A stretch of DNA of 43,424 nt from Tepidimonas aquatica (GCF_007556585.1 NZ_VJNA01000022.1:1-43424); one strand, 5' to 3'; positions 9,301 to 16,290 are shown, counted from the stretch's first letter. A program made the numbers and translations. Notes: generated by a model from the sequence alone, not told the origin.

Positions 9301-9576
9301 CGCGGCGCGCTGCAGCCCCGCGTGGTGGCGCGCACGCGCCGACGGCGCTGCCGCGTCGGGCTGATTCAGACAGTGTTGCACCAGCGCCTCGCACAGCGCG
9401 CTGGCGCTGCTGGCGTCGGCCATCGGGCCGACGCCCTCGCACAACCACTGCGCATGGGGATTGTCGGCGTGCTCGCGCAGCACGGCGCGCAGCGCGGCCA
9501 GCGACGCGGTGGCCTGCGCGCTTTGACCGTGCGCCAGGCGCGCCCACAGGGCCTCGATGTCGGCCACGGGTTTCAT
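6379..9576 (-). CDS. giant tyrosine recombinase (1065 aa), last gene of the island module
   Basis: A 1065-residue protein with a tyrosine-recombinase catalytic domain in its central to C-terminal part. I see the box I arginine R561 in FRTGMRRAEILGLR, a likely beta-hairpin lysine in RLKTAHAQRIIP, H675 and R678 in HHLRHAFATW, H742 in LGHTSPL and the nucleophile Y752 in SLEHYIH. The gap between R678 and H742 is 64 residues, against 23 in the ordinary integrase of the same operon, so there is an insertion of about 40 residues. The N-terminal 500 residues and the 313 residues after Y752 match nothing I recognise. It is Ala/Leu/Arg rich with a very GC-rich codon choice. The ATG at 9576 overlaps the stop of the preceding gene (ATGA), which decides the start. 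Expected role: DNA breakage and joining for the element, perhaps with its neighbour. Confidence 0.8.
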   Translation of the reverse strand: MKPVADIEALWARLAHGQSAQATASLAALRAVLREHADNPHAQWLCEGVGPMADASSASALCEALVQHCLNQPDAAAPSARARHHAGLQRAAQWLRWVYQLVRALRAAARAAVVEPPAPTLLLAAVHPPESPFAGQALQRLQRAERWRAALLEALRRPASVSSAPRWLAAMLLSATLLGGLLQRRALQVLRACLCANAALPRTGLGVPYLDIEHPARGAQRARLQRWLFDPVSAWLLEHRPGGDIVAPSSLPAQWRRLLGSAHAPRDLDDLIEGASVLWLRWGTALDVQLMRGHYPTHDIEPRLWQQLSASLGADEQPRAAARLIAPADDEEDEATAEEAQPWAADAALLYPWLDGLCTIAAADGPWPTEESAWQQRLQAAGTALPDTQAVLLRWLAALAVRRAQQSPSVQRRIAHQVHTLLPAWVAVLGQLGSAEAADAGAEPDGGDEPPLPDPTQWSHEELDSAEQLLLASASARRQRTLRLAWAGLRRSIERTVAGRSRARERVPDGVDARPLPAGVLMRALQTLQRQALLQRDPQSPPALWEMAWLSAVLAFRTGMRRAEILGLRLLDISPEPDLTIVVRPTAQRRLKTAHAQRIIPAGALLLPAERQRLLAWVHQRWAQIGADPRAAFAPARAQVPLFDLDLGRTRASAERTAERIIEALADALAGAHIHHLRHAFATWTYLALRAVELPRIIDVFAGDPDTQALLRRGAELHRALLGGPSGSARQAAFAVARLLGHTSPLVSLEHYIHAQAIVTWALAVRECERLAQLGDRDGVAQRALRACAVTSAPAATEAAGSVAAAPASIGSAAAAVPAHWPLPGAYAVLGQLQATQGDAVACVDRVRAHLPALELSEPQAHALLQRAAELAHCLRRDDDPAFRWPTGVRRAWVRDGPHGPYLALPSLRAPAWLQQWQRRWPRNADIRALALPALRIHLLRTTPRRRDVAFWGAEQASALQTYVRLLVGLGLHDDGLRVVLRRADGSTDLPPWVHGAVPEPALRQVLQRLPRVGLAVKDAGRAGAFARWLGLEWSAGRNARPDTLTTALILLGLLSAGEAPLAWS

Positions 9577-12359
9577 GCCGGTGAGCGGGTGGGTGCGGCC
9601 AGGGCACTGACCAGGGGCACGATGCCCAGGGACTGGAGGTCGTGCTCGATGGCGACGCAGAGATCGGCGAGGGCGCCGCGCCAGTCGAAGGTGCTCAGCG
9701 GCCCCCAGGGCCACTCGCCCTGACGCGCGTGGCCGAGGTAGGCGTCGATCACCTCGGCGCGCATGCCAGCACCGAGCAGCCGCGAGCGCAGCCGCGCACG
9801 CGCGAAGTTGGGCGGCACCAGATCGTCGGCACCGGGCGCGAGCGCGGCTGAGGATGCGCTCGGCGCGGTCGCGGCGGCCGAGACGGTGTGCAGGCGGCGC
9901 GCCAGCTGCTGCCCCATCCAGTAGGCGCCGACACTGCTGAGGGCGGGCTGTTGGGCATCGCCGTCGAAGACGGCCAGCCCGTTGGCCTCATCCAGCGGCC
10001 ACAGCACGCCGTACTCGGCCAGGCGCTGCTGCAGCCCCTGCAGGTGGCGGCGGTGCTGGGCGAAGTGCGCCGTCAGCGCCGCCGGCAGCCACACCACGCG
10101 CGTGCGGTCGTGCCAGGCTGGGGCCTTGTCGCTGAGCGCGCACAGTTGCGAGCCGGCCGCGTCGCTCATCTGCCGCCAGGCCTGCCACGGCCCGAGCAGG
10201 TCGCGCTGCGCGCGCATGCCGGTGCACAGCAGCTGCAGCAGTACGGTGTAGAACACCCAGGTCTCGTGGTACTCGCGCAGCTGCGCCCAGCTGCGCACCT
10301 TGGTCGCCAGGCGCCGCTGGGTGTCGCGCACGAGCGCCTGCAGCCACGCTTCTTGCAGCACGAAGCGCGCCCCCGCGCGCCAGCTGGGCCAGGCGGGCGC
10401 TGCCTCTGACTCTGCCTTTGCCGCTGCGGGTGTGGGTGGCAGCACGGCGCTTGGGTGCGGTGCGTTTGCTGGCTGCGGCGGCCCCAGGGCGGCCAGCCAC
10501 GGCGCCAGCCGTGCGCAGCCCTGCGTCCAGGCCTGGGCGATGTGCGCCAGCGTGTGCTGGGTGTAGTGCAGGCGGGGCTCGCCGGCGTGCTGCGTCTGCG
10601 CCAGCGTCAGCCACACGCAGCTGGCGTCACCCGTGACGTGCAGCAGGATCGCTGGCATCGTCTGCGCGATGCGCTGCGGCGTGATGCGCGGCTCACCGAT
10701 GGCCTGCAGCAGCGCCTGCGCTTGGGCGTCGAGCGTGCTCGGGTGGGCGCTGAACACCAGCTTGGCGTGGCTGTGCGGCCGCGCGCGCTCGGGCGCGCCG
10801 CTGGCGCGCAGCACGAGCGCCCACCAGTGGGTGGCGCCGGGCAGAAACACCGCTGCGGCCACCGGCTCGCCCCAGGCCTGCACCGCCTCGGGCAGCGGGA
10901 CGCGGTAGCGTGGCTGCAGCGCCGGCAGCACGCATCCGAGCGGCTCGGGCGGCGCCGCCTCGTGCCCCGGCGGGCCCCAGCACAGCAGGGTGGGCGCATC
11001 GATGAGCGCCTGGCGCAGGACCGCAACCAGGGCGTCTTCGGCGCTGGGCGCGTGCACCCAACGCCAGCGCAGCGTGCGCGCTTGCTCCAGGCTGCGGCCC
11101 AGCAGCAGCGCGACCAGTACGAGCGCGCCGGCCTGCGCGCGCGCACCACCGGCGGCGCCGCGCTGCTGGCCAGCGTCGAGCGCCGCGCGCACGGCCCGCC
11201 CCAGACACTGCAGCTCCCACGGTGTGAGCACGCGCCAGTCCCAGCCGAAGCGCTGTGCGGCGCTTTGCCGCGTCGGCTGCCCCCAGCGGCCGGCAAACAA
11301 GCGTGCGCCGCAGGCGCGCGCATCGAGCAGCTCGTACAGCGGCTCGGCCGTCTCCAGCGGCGACGCCCCCAGCGCTTGCTCCTGGCCGATGACGTCGGCG
11401 AGCTCGCGCTCGTCGCGCGGCAGGTCGTCGTACCACCACAGCGCCTCCTCGTCTTCGTCTTGCGGTGGCAGCAGCTCCGGGGCTTGACGCCGCAGCGCGG
11501 GCCCGATCAAGCCGACCCAGCCGTGCACGGGCTGGCGCGGGCCGCGACCGCCGCCGCGGCGGCGGCGCGCGCGCGGGCGCACCCGACCCGCGCAGCGCTG
11601 GGCCCAGGCGATGAGGTAGCGCAGATAGAGCGCCCAACGGTGGCGCTGCTGCTCAGACGCGGGCGCGGCGCTGTGCGCAGCCGCCAGCGCCAGCAGGGCC
11701 TCACGCCGGGCCTGGGCCAGTGTCTGCAAGAAGGTGGCAGTGTCCTGCGCCACCGGCAAGGCTGCGAGCAAGGGCTCGGCACGGGCCAGGCTGCACTCGC
11801 GCACCACCAGCGCCGCGTTGGCCAGCGTCGCGCTCGGCAGGGCGTCGAGCGCCGCGGCCGACGAGTGGCGATCGCGCAGCAGCGCCAAGCTGCCCAGCAG
11901 CAGGTGGCCTTGCAGGCGCGCCAGGCTCTGCGCCGCCGCGCTGCCCGGCCGCTCGTGTTCGTGCTCGTGTTCGTTCCACAGCGCCGAGACCAGTGATGCG
12001 GCGCGGATGCCATGCCGCATGAGCGGGTGGCCGCGTGCACCGGCAGCGCCGCGCAGCAGCGGCGCCAGCAGCGGGTGTTGCCGCAGGTCGGCGGCGTGGG
12101 CTCGGGTCCAATCGGCGGCCCAGCGTGCCGCCGCCAGCCACTGGCGCAGGCGCTCGGGCGGCAGCGCGGGCAGCGCGCCGAAGTCACCGCGCTGGGCCTG
12201 CTGCAGGATCGCGGCCATGCACGCGAAGATGCGGGCATGGCCGATGAGTTCGGGGTGCGCGCGCACGTCGTGCAGCAGCGCGCGCAGCGCCGCAGCGTCG
12301 GCGCCGTCGGCGACAGCGGCGTCGATGAGCGCGCGCCAAGCCGGCGGTTCATGGCTCAT
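9573..12359 (-). CDS. giant recombinase-like protein (928 aa), probably catalytically dead
   Basis: A 928-residue protein of a family I cannot name. Its C-terminal third looks like a divergent tyrosine recombinase: LLCTGMRAQRDLLG carries R716 in the place of the box I arginine, and DAYLGHARQGEWPWG carries H877 in the place of the third conserved residue. The HxxR box is reduced to an arginine-rich segment (854-860) with no histidine, and where the nucleophilic tyrosine should be there is only STFDW (889-893) and no Tyr to the end. The first 600 residues are unrecognised and include an acidic DEDEEALWWYDD stretch. The ATG at 12359 overlaps the upstream gene by 11 bases and its stop overlaps the next start by 4, so it is coupled on both sides. 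Likely a structural or DNA-binding partner of the 1065-residue recombinase. Confidence 0.7.
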   Translation of the reverse strand: MSHEPPAWRALIDAAVADGADAAALRALLHDVRAHPELIGHARIFACMAAILQQAQRGDFGALPALPPERLRQWLAAARWAADWTRAHAADLRQHPLLAPLLRGAAGARGHPLMRHGIRAASLVSALWNEHEHEHERPGSAAAQSLARLQGHLLLGSLALLRDRHSSAAALDALPSATLANAALVVRECSLARAEPLLAALPVAQDTATFLQTLAQARREALLALAAAHSAAPASEQQRHRWALYLRYLIAWAQRCAGRVRPRARRRRGGGRGPRQPVHGWVGLIGPALRRQAPELLPPQDEDEEALWWYDDLPRDERELADVIGQEQALGASPLETAEPLYELLDARACGARLFAGRWGQPTRQSAAQRFGWDWRVLTPWELQCLGRAVRAALDAGQQRGAAGGARAQAGALVLVALLLGRSLEQARTLRWRWVHAPSAEDALVAVLRQALIDAPTLLCWGPPGHEAAPPEPLGCVLPALQPRYRVPLPEAVQAWGEPVAAAVFLPGATHWWALVLRASGAPERARPHSHAKLVFSAHPSTLDAQAQALLQAIGEPRITPQRIAQTMPAILLHVTGDASCVWLTLAQTQHAGEPRLHYTQHTLAHIAQAWTQGCARLAPWLAALGPPQPANAPHPSAVLPPTPAAAKAESEAAPAWPSWRAGARFVLQEAWLQALVRDTQRRLATKVRSWAQLREYHETWVFYTVLLQLLCTGMRAQRDLLGPWQAWRQMSDAAGSQLCALSDKAPAWHDRTRVVWLPAALTAHFAQHRRHLQGLQQRLAEYGVLWPLDEANGLAVFDGDAQQPALSSVGAYWMGQQLARRLHTVSAAATAPSASSAALAPGADDLVPPNFARARLRSRLLGAGMRAEVIDAYLGHARQGEWPWGPLSTFDWRGALADLCVAIEHDLQSLGIVPLVSALAAPTRSPA

Positions 12360-12978
12360 GGCGCTCACTCCGCAGGGCTTTGGCCAGCGCCGCGGTGGTG
12401 CAGCCCAGCGCCTGTGCCAGGGTTTGGAGTTGGGCATCACGCAGCATCGGCAGCGGCGCGCTCGGCAGCCGCTCGTAGCGCTCGCGCAGCGCGTTGAGGC
12501 CCGCAGCCCAGCGGTGCAGCGCCCGCTGCCCCACGGCGTCCAGCGCCGCCAGCAAGGCACGCACCGCGGGTGCCTGGGATCGGGGGCAGCTCAGCACCAG
12601 CACCACGACCTCGGCGTCGCGGCCCAGACATTGCCACAGCATGGCCCAGGTGCGCGCTCCGGCCAGCAGCCGCCACTGGCCGCCGCGGGTGCGCCGCACG
12701 ACGATGGGGCTCAGCAGCGCCAGCAGCTGCACCGCCGGCAACGTCCAGGCGTTCCAGTCGACGATCGCCGCGCCCGGCTCGCCCTGCAGGTCCGCCTCGG
12801 CGTCGGCCACGATGGCCGCCAGTGGCACCCGTGCCAGCTGCAGCTGCACCGCCCACGGGTGGTCAGCCGCGATGATCCACGGCAGCGGTGCGCCGCACGA
12901 TGCGGTATCCGCTGACGCGGCAGGGGCGGGCGCGGCGGGAGTGGTTGGGCAGGCGGCGGTGGCGGGGCGACGGGACAT
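12349..12978 (-). CDS. ParB-like DNA-binding protein
   Basis: A 209-residue protein. After a low-complexity Pro/Ala head (1-35), residues about 48-125 resemble the ParB/Srx fold: VPLAAIVADAEADL, then SPIVVRRTRGGQWRLLAGARTWAML (split here as 90-114), the place where ParB proteins have the PIxVR...Y.LVAGERR pattern. The usual GERR box is GARTW here, so CTP or nuclease chemistry is doubtful. Residues 180-205 (AQLQTLAQALGCTTAALAKA) could form a helix-turn-helix. It may recognise a site on the element for partition or for guiding the recombinases. It lies 86 bases after the HD gene and overlaps the 928-residue gene by 11 bases. Confidence 0.6.
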   Translation of the reverse strand: MSRRPATAACPTTPAAPAPAASADTASCGAPLPWIIAADHPWAVQLQLARVPLAAIVADAEADLQGEPGAAIVDWNAWTLPAVQLLALLSPIVVRRTRGGQWRLLAGARTWAMLWQCLGRDAEVVVLVLSCPRSQAPAVRALLAALDAVGQRALHRWAAGLNALRERYERLPSAPLPMLRDAQLQTLAQALGCTTAALAKALRSERHEP

Positions 12979-13064
12979 GGCGGCGCGGTGCAAGCGGAAG
13001 GTCGCACGCGCGCATGCTACCCAAAACGGCGCAGCGCGTGGGCGCGCCCTGCCCGCCCGCGCGC

Positions 13065-14054
13065 TCAGGTCGCCGTCGCAGACGCCCCCAGCCCCCAGTA
13101 GACCCGCGTGCCCAGCGCCGGCACGTAGCGTCCTGCCGGCGCGCCGCGGGCGCGACACTGCTCGATCAGGTCGATTTGGCCGGAAAGGGCATCGACGCTG
13201 CCCAGCACCAGCGCCTCGGGAGTGCGCGGTCGGCGCAGCCCGACCCAGTCCGGGGCCCAGCAGGCATGGATGGCGTGGTGCACCGCCATCTCGCGCAGCG
13301 CCTGCGGCCGCGATGCGAGGGGCAGCTCGGCCAGCGCTTCGGTCATCCACTGCAGGGTGCTCAGGCGGTGCCCGATCAGCTCGCCGCGCAGCGTCAGCCG
13401 CCAGCGCCGCTGCGCCGCATCCCACCGGTATTCGTCGGCCTTGCCCAGGTCGTGGAGCAAGGCGGCCATGATCAGCACCTCGGCGTCGACGCTGGGGTCG
13501 CCGGCGGCCAGCCGCAGCGCGCGCTGCGCACAGTCCAGGCTGTGCTGCAGCAGACCGTGCGCGCGCGCGTGGTGGTGCTGCAGCGAGGCGCGCGCCTGGA
13601 CAAAGGCCCACAGGCGCTGCGGGTGGCGCCAAAACAGGGCGTTGAACCAGGCGCGCATCGGCTCGCTCAGGCGCTGCCACAGGAGCGCAAAGGCGGCGCG
13701 GGTGTGCGCCGCCTGCGGGCCCAGCCACGCATCGGGCACGGTCTGCAGCAGATCGACGTCGGCCGCCAGCGCCGCGGGCCACACGCGCAGCGCCTCGATG
13801 GGCGCGGTAGCGGCGAGGTCCGCTTCGACGATGGCCGCGCGCGCCAGCCGTCCCGGCGCGAGGGTGTCAGCGCGCAGCGGCTGGCTCCAGTGCAGGGTGC
13901 GCGTGCCCTGCCCGGGCACCCAGACCTCGGCGCGCAGCCGGCGCCGGCCGCCATCGGGCACGCCGCGCGGGCGCAACAGCCGCACCAGTACGTGGCGCGC
14001 CACGCCCGGGCACGCCGTCGCCGGCATCAGCGCCGGCGGTTCATACGCGCTCAT
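13065..14054 (-). CDS. HD-domain phosphohydrolase, YhaM-like
   Basis: A 329-residue protein with a C-terminal HD domain that follows the layout of the YhaM 3'-5' exonuclease group: H171 in LLQHSLDCA, H201-D202 in ALLHDLGKADEY, then GELIGHR with H229, VHHAIHA with H259-H260, and PEALVLGSVDALSGQ with D288. These would bind two metal ions. Residues 1-130 are different from the OB-fold of YhaM and are not recognised. The ATG at 14054 overlaps the integrase stop by 14 bases. In mobile elements HD domains also sit at the N-terminus of MobH relaxases, but no relaxase part is present. A role as a DNA or RNA end-processing nuclease for the element is an inference. Confidence 0.7.
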   Translation of the reverse strand: MSAYEPPALMPATACPGVARHVLVRLLRPRGVPDGGRRRLRAEVWVPGQGTRTLHWSQPLRADTLAPGRLARAAIVEADLAATAPIEALRVWPAALAADVDLLQTVPDAWLGPQAAHTRAAFALLWQRLSEPMRAWFNALFWRHPQRLWAFVQARASLQHHHARAHGLLQHSLDCAQRALRLAAGDPSVDAEVLIMAALLHDLGKADEYRWDAAQRRWRLTLRGELIGHRLSTLQWMTEALAELPLASRPQALREMAVHHAIHACWAPDWVGLRRPRTPEALVLGSVDALSGQIDLIEQCRARGAPAGRYVPALGTRVYWGLGASATAT

Positions 14055-15342
14055 GGCTGCCCTCCCAGGCACCATGGTCGACATCGGTGGCGACGGCGGC
14101 GGCACCCGCGCCGACCACGCCCACTGGCCCGAGGTGCTGGCACAGCAACCGCTCGAAGGCCGAGCCATCGCGCCGTGTGAGGTTGGGCACGAAGCGCGAG
14201 TAGATGCGAAACAGCATCTCGGTGCTGCTGTGCCCGAGCTGGCGCGCGATCCACTCGGGCGACTCGCCGGCGGCCAGCCACAGCGTGGCGGCGGTGTGGC
14301 GCATCTGGTAGGGCCGCCGCGGCGCCAAATCGAGGTGGCGCAGCAGCGGGTACCACACCCGCGTCATGAAGTTCTTGTTGTCGATGGGGCGCCCAGCGCG
14401 GTTGGCAAACACGTACAGCGCGTCTTCGCGGCTGGCGCGGCGCTGCGCGGCCAGCGCCTCGTAGACCACTTGGTTCATCTGGATGTCGCGCATGGAGCCG
14501 TCGGTCTTGAGCTCGTCGTCTTCGCCCAGCACGAAGGATTCGCGCACCAGGATGAGGCGACGCTCGAAGTCGACGTGGTGCCATTTGAGCCCGTGCACTT
14601 CGCCCGTGCGCATGCCGGTGAAGAAGCGCACCACGAAGTAGTTGCGCCAGTCCGGGCGCACCGCCCGCAAGATGCGCTGCACCTCCTCCAGTGTGAAGGG
14701 CATGACGTCGCTGCGCTTGATCTTGAGCGGCTTGATGTTGCGAAAGGCCGAGGTAAACTCGAATCGGTCGGCGGCTTCGTTGAGGATCTGGCGCAGCGGT
14801 TTCATGATCGCGTTGATGCGTCGGTGCGACAAGGTGCCCTGGCGGCCTCGGGCGGGTACTTTGGCGAGTGTTGCCCGAAACGCCAGGACATCGGCCTTGG
14901 TGATGCTGCCGACCGCCCGATCTCCGAAGTGCGGCAGCAGGTATCGATCCAGCACGCCGCGCTGTGTGATGACGTAGCTGCGCCGCCACGCGACGCTGGC
15001 CTCGGCGAACCACTGCTCGGCAAAGTCGGCAAAGCGCGGTGTTGCCGACGCTGCGGCGGCCGACGCGGCAGGGGCTGCCGCCGGCACGAGCTCACTGGCT
15101 GGCACTGGTGGCAACAGCTCCTTGGACGCGGCCGATGCCGCCGGCGCCGGCCGCCCGAAGATGCGCTCGTAGTCGAAGGTGCCAGCGGCGATCTCGGCCT
15201 CGATGCGGTCCAGAACCTTTTGCAGACGGCGGCGGTTGGCGGGGGTGTCGGGCAGTGCGGTGTATTCCCGATAGCGCCGACCTCCCACGCGAAAGTCCAT
15301 GAATAGCGTGCCCTTGGTGGGCAAGACGCGGATACTAGCCAT
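14041..15342 (-). CDS. phage-type site-specific integrase (tyrosine recombinase)
   Basis: A 433-residue integrase with the three usual parts. The arm-binding head reads MASIRVLPTKGTLFMDFRVG..RYREYTALPDTPANR, typical of the DUF3596 group. The core-binding domain starts near FADFAEQWFAEAS after an Ala/Pro linker. In the catalytic domain R245 sits in TGMRTGEVHGL, R348 in YQMRHTAATL, H371 in QLGHSS and the nucleophile Y381 in FRIYSRF. The first position of the HxxR box is Tyr (Y345), normal for this group. I start at 15342, which overlaps the upstream gene by 8 bases; an ATG at 15381 would extend it by 13 residues without family support. It is the best candidate for the enzyme that inserted the island at the tRNA-Arg gene about 0.9 kb away. 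Confidence 0.92.
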   Translation of the reverse strand: MASIRVLPTKGTLFMDFRVGGRRYREYTALPDTPANRRRLQKVLDRIEAEIAAGTFDYERIFGRPAPAASAASKELLPPVPASELVPAAAPAASAAAASATPRFADFAEQWFAEASVAWRRSYVITQRGVLDRYLLPHFGDRAVGSITKADVLAFRATLAKVPARGRQGTLSHRRINAIMKPLRQILNEAADRFEFTSAFRNIKPLKIKRSDVMPFTLEEVQRILRAVRPDWRNYFVVRFFTGMRTGEVHGLKWHHVDFERRLILVRESFVLGEDDELKTDGSMRDIQMNQVVYEALAAQRRASREDALYVFANRAGRPIDNKNFMTRVWYPLLRHLDLAPRRPYQMRHTAATLWLAAGESPEWIARQLGHSSTEMLFRIYSRFVPNLTRRDGSAFERLLCQHLGPVGVVGAGAAAVATDVDHGAWEGSHERV

Positions 15343-15571
15343 GGATGGCACCTCCCCCCAGCAGCGGAATCGCGAAGGCATCGTTCTGTGACGCCTTGGC
15401 CATGTCGGCCTCGATGTGCTCCCAGATGTAGAGCGTCTTGCGCCCGCCGAAAGGTCGGATGTAGTGCCGCCCCTCCAGCAAGACGCTGTCTTTGAGCCGG
15501 TTGCGTATCGTGCGCGGGTCGTACTTGATCCGCCGGGCCAGCTCGTCAGTCGTGAGATAGGTACAACTCAT
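15335..15571 (-). CDS. excisionase-like small DNA-binding protein
   Basis: A 78-residue protein, first gene of the leftward island operon. The start MSCTYLTTDELARRIKYDPRTIRNRL is a winged helix-turn-helix of the excisionase/MerR-like type, and the following LLEGRHYIRPFGGRKTLYIWEHIEADM is the wing and C-terminal helix seen in recombination directionality factors. It would bend DNA at the attachment site and steer the adjacent integrase. Its end overlaps the integrase start by 8 bases, so expression is coupled. It is transcribed away from the XRE regulator across a shared 157-base control region. Confidence 0.72.
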   Translation of the reverse strand: MSCTYLTTDELARRIKYDPRTIRNRLKDSVLLEGRHYIRPFGGRKTLYIWEHIEADMAKASQNDAFAIPLLGGGAIHG

Positions 15572-15607
15572 CGTTCAAGCCTCCTTTGACGAAACAGGGT
15601 TCATGCA

Positions 15608-15702
15608 CAGGATAGCCAAACGACATCGTGAATGATGTTTTGCTATCCTGGATCGCATTATAGCATGGATTTTGGCGTTTGCAACAGCGTTGTGCTATCC
15701 TG
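15608..15702. promoter_or_regulatory. three CAGGATAGC/GCTATCCTG boxes, probable operator array
   Basis: The nonamer GCTATCCTG occurs in forward orientation at 15642-15650 and 15694-15702 and in reverse orientation (CAGGATAGC) at 15608-15616, all inside the 157-base gap between two divergent genes. The spacing between starts is 34 and 52 bases. The third copy overlaps a plausible -10 box (TATCCT, 15696-15701) with TTGGCG (15672-15677) 18 bases upstream, reading toward the XRE gene. The arrangement fits repression of both promoters by that XRE protein, like a phage immunity switch. Binding is inferred, not shown. Confidence 0.55.
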
Positions 15703-15728
15703 CATGAAACTTTTCTACAGAGACAAAC

Positions 15729-15950
15729 ATGATCCGCTGCCATCTCTCGCGCTTGATGGGCGAGCGCAAGCTCAAGATCAGTGATGTCGCACGTCAGACG
15801 GGCCTAAACCGAAACACCGTCACGTTGCTGTACTACGAGCGAGCGACCCGCGTTGATCTGGATGCCATCGATCGCCTGTGCACCCTGTTCAACGTGTCCG
15901 TGGGGGATCTGTTCGAGCACGTGCCCGGGAACGCCAGTCAAGCCGATTGA
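15729..15950 (+). CDS. XRE/Cro-like transcriptional regulator
   Basis: A 73-residue protein made of little more than a helix-turn-helix domain: LMGERKLKISDVARQTGLNR followed by NTVTLLYYERATRVDLDAIDRLCTLFNVSVGDLFEHV. It has the size and pattern of Cro/CI-type regulators of the YozG kind. It lies divergent from the excisionase-integrase operon, with repeated boxes between them, so it probably controls both its own gene and the operon. There is no repressor oligomerisation or autoproteolysis domain, so induction by RecA is not expected. Downstream, 15951-16213 shows no convincing gene. Confidence 0.82.
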   Translation: MIRCHLSRLMGERKLKISDVARQTGLNRNTVTLLYYERATRVDLDAIDRLCTLFNVSVGDLFEHVPGNASQAD

Positions 15951-16108
15951 CTTCGTCGGCGTGCGCCGCGCTGGACGTCGCTGGTTGCCGACGGAACAGT
16001 CTCAATGGGCCACGAGACCGATGGTCACGAAGGGAAGCGAATCGAGCCGCCATGGGCTACGGCTGGGCCACGGATGGGCCATGGCAAGGTCGCTTTTGAG
16101 GAGATGAC

Positions 16109-16124
16109 CATCGGTCGACCGATG
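16109..16124. repeat. perfect 16-bp palindrome
   Basis: CATCGGTC followed by its exact reverse complement GACCGATG. One half-site, GACCGATG, recurs at 16016-16023, followed by GTC. Both lie in the gene-free stretch between the XRE gene and the tRNA. The palindrome may be a binding site for an element protein or the arm region of an attachment site; nothing in the sequence decides this. Confidence 0.5.
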
Positions 16125-16213
16125 AGATCGGCGGCAGAATCGGCGTCGAAGCCGTCATCAATGGTCTAAAACTCGGGCATGACATCATCCCGGGATCTCA
16201 TAAGTGCTTGATT

Positions 16214-16289
16214 TGGCGCGGCTGGCGGGGATCGAACCCACGACCTTCGGCTTCGGAGGCCGACACTCTATCCACTGAGCTACAGCCGC
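16214..16289 (-). tRNA. tRNA-Arg (anticodon CCG)
   Basis: A complete 76-base tRNA on the minus strand. The 7-base acceptor stem pairs GCGGCTG (5' end at 16289) with CAGCCGC, followed by discriminator G and an encoded CCA (16216-16214). The D arm, the anticodon stem TCGGC/GCCGA around loop CTCCGAA (anticodon CCG), and the GGTTCGATCC T-arm are all present. It sits at the edge of the integrase-bearing island, and its 5' half is duplicated upstream. Its native promoter probably lies beyond that duplicate. Confidence 0.95.
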
Positions 16290-16290
16290 G
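16249..16290 (-). repeat. 42-bp direct repeat, copy 1 (5' half of tRNA-Arg)
   Basis: This copy is inside the intact tRNA and runs from the first bases of the acceptor stem to the anticodon loop. It is identical over 42 bases to 16343-16384. The break at the anticodon loop is where tyrosine-recombinase elements usually cross over in tRNA genes. Confidence 0.9.

Noticed and set aside
6319-9723. Plus-strand open frame of more than 1100 codons opposite the giant recombinase gene
   Set aside because: It is the antisense of a very GC-rich gene. The translation is Gln/Arg/Gly/Ala-rich without motifs, while the minus strand shows a full tyrosine-recombinase signature.
10455-12915. Long plus-strand open frames opposite the 928-aa gene and the ParB-like gene
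   Set aside because: No start-site logic and no motifs. The minus-strand genes are linked by coupled starts and stops and carry recognisable features.
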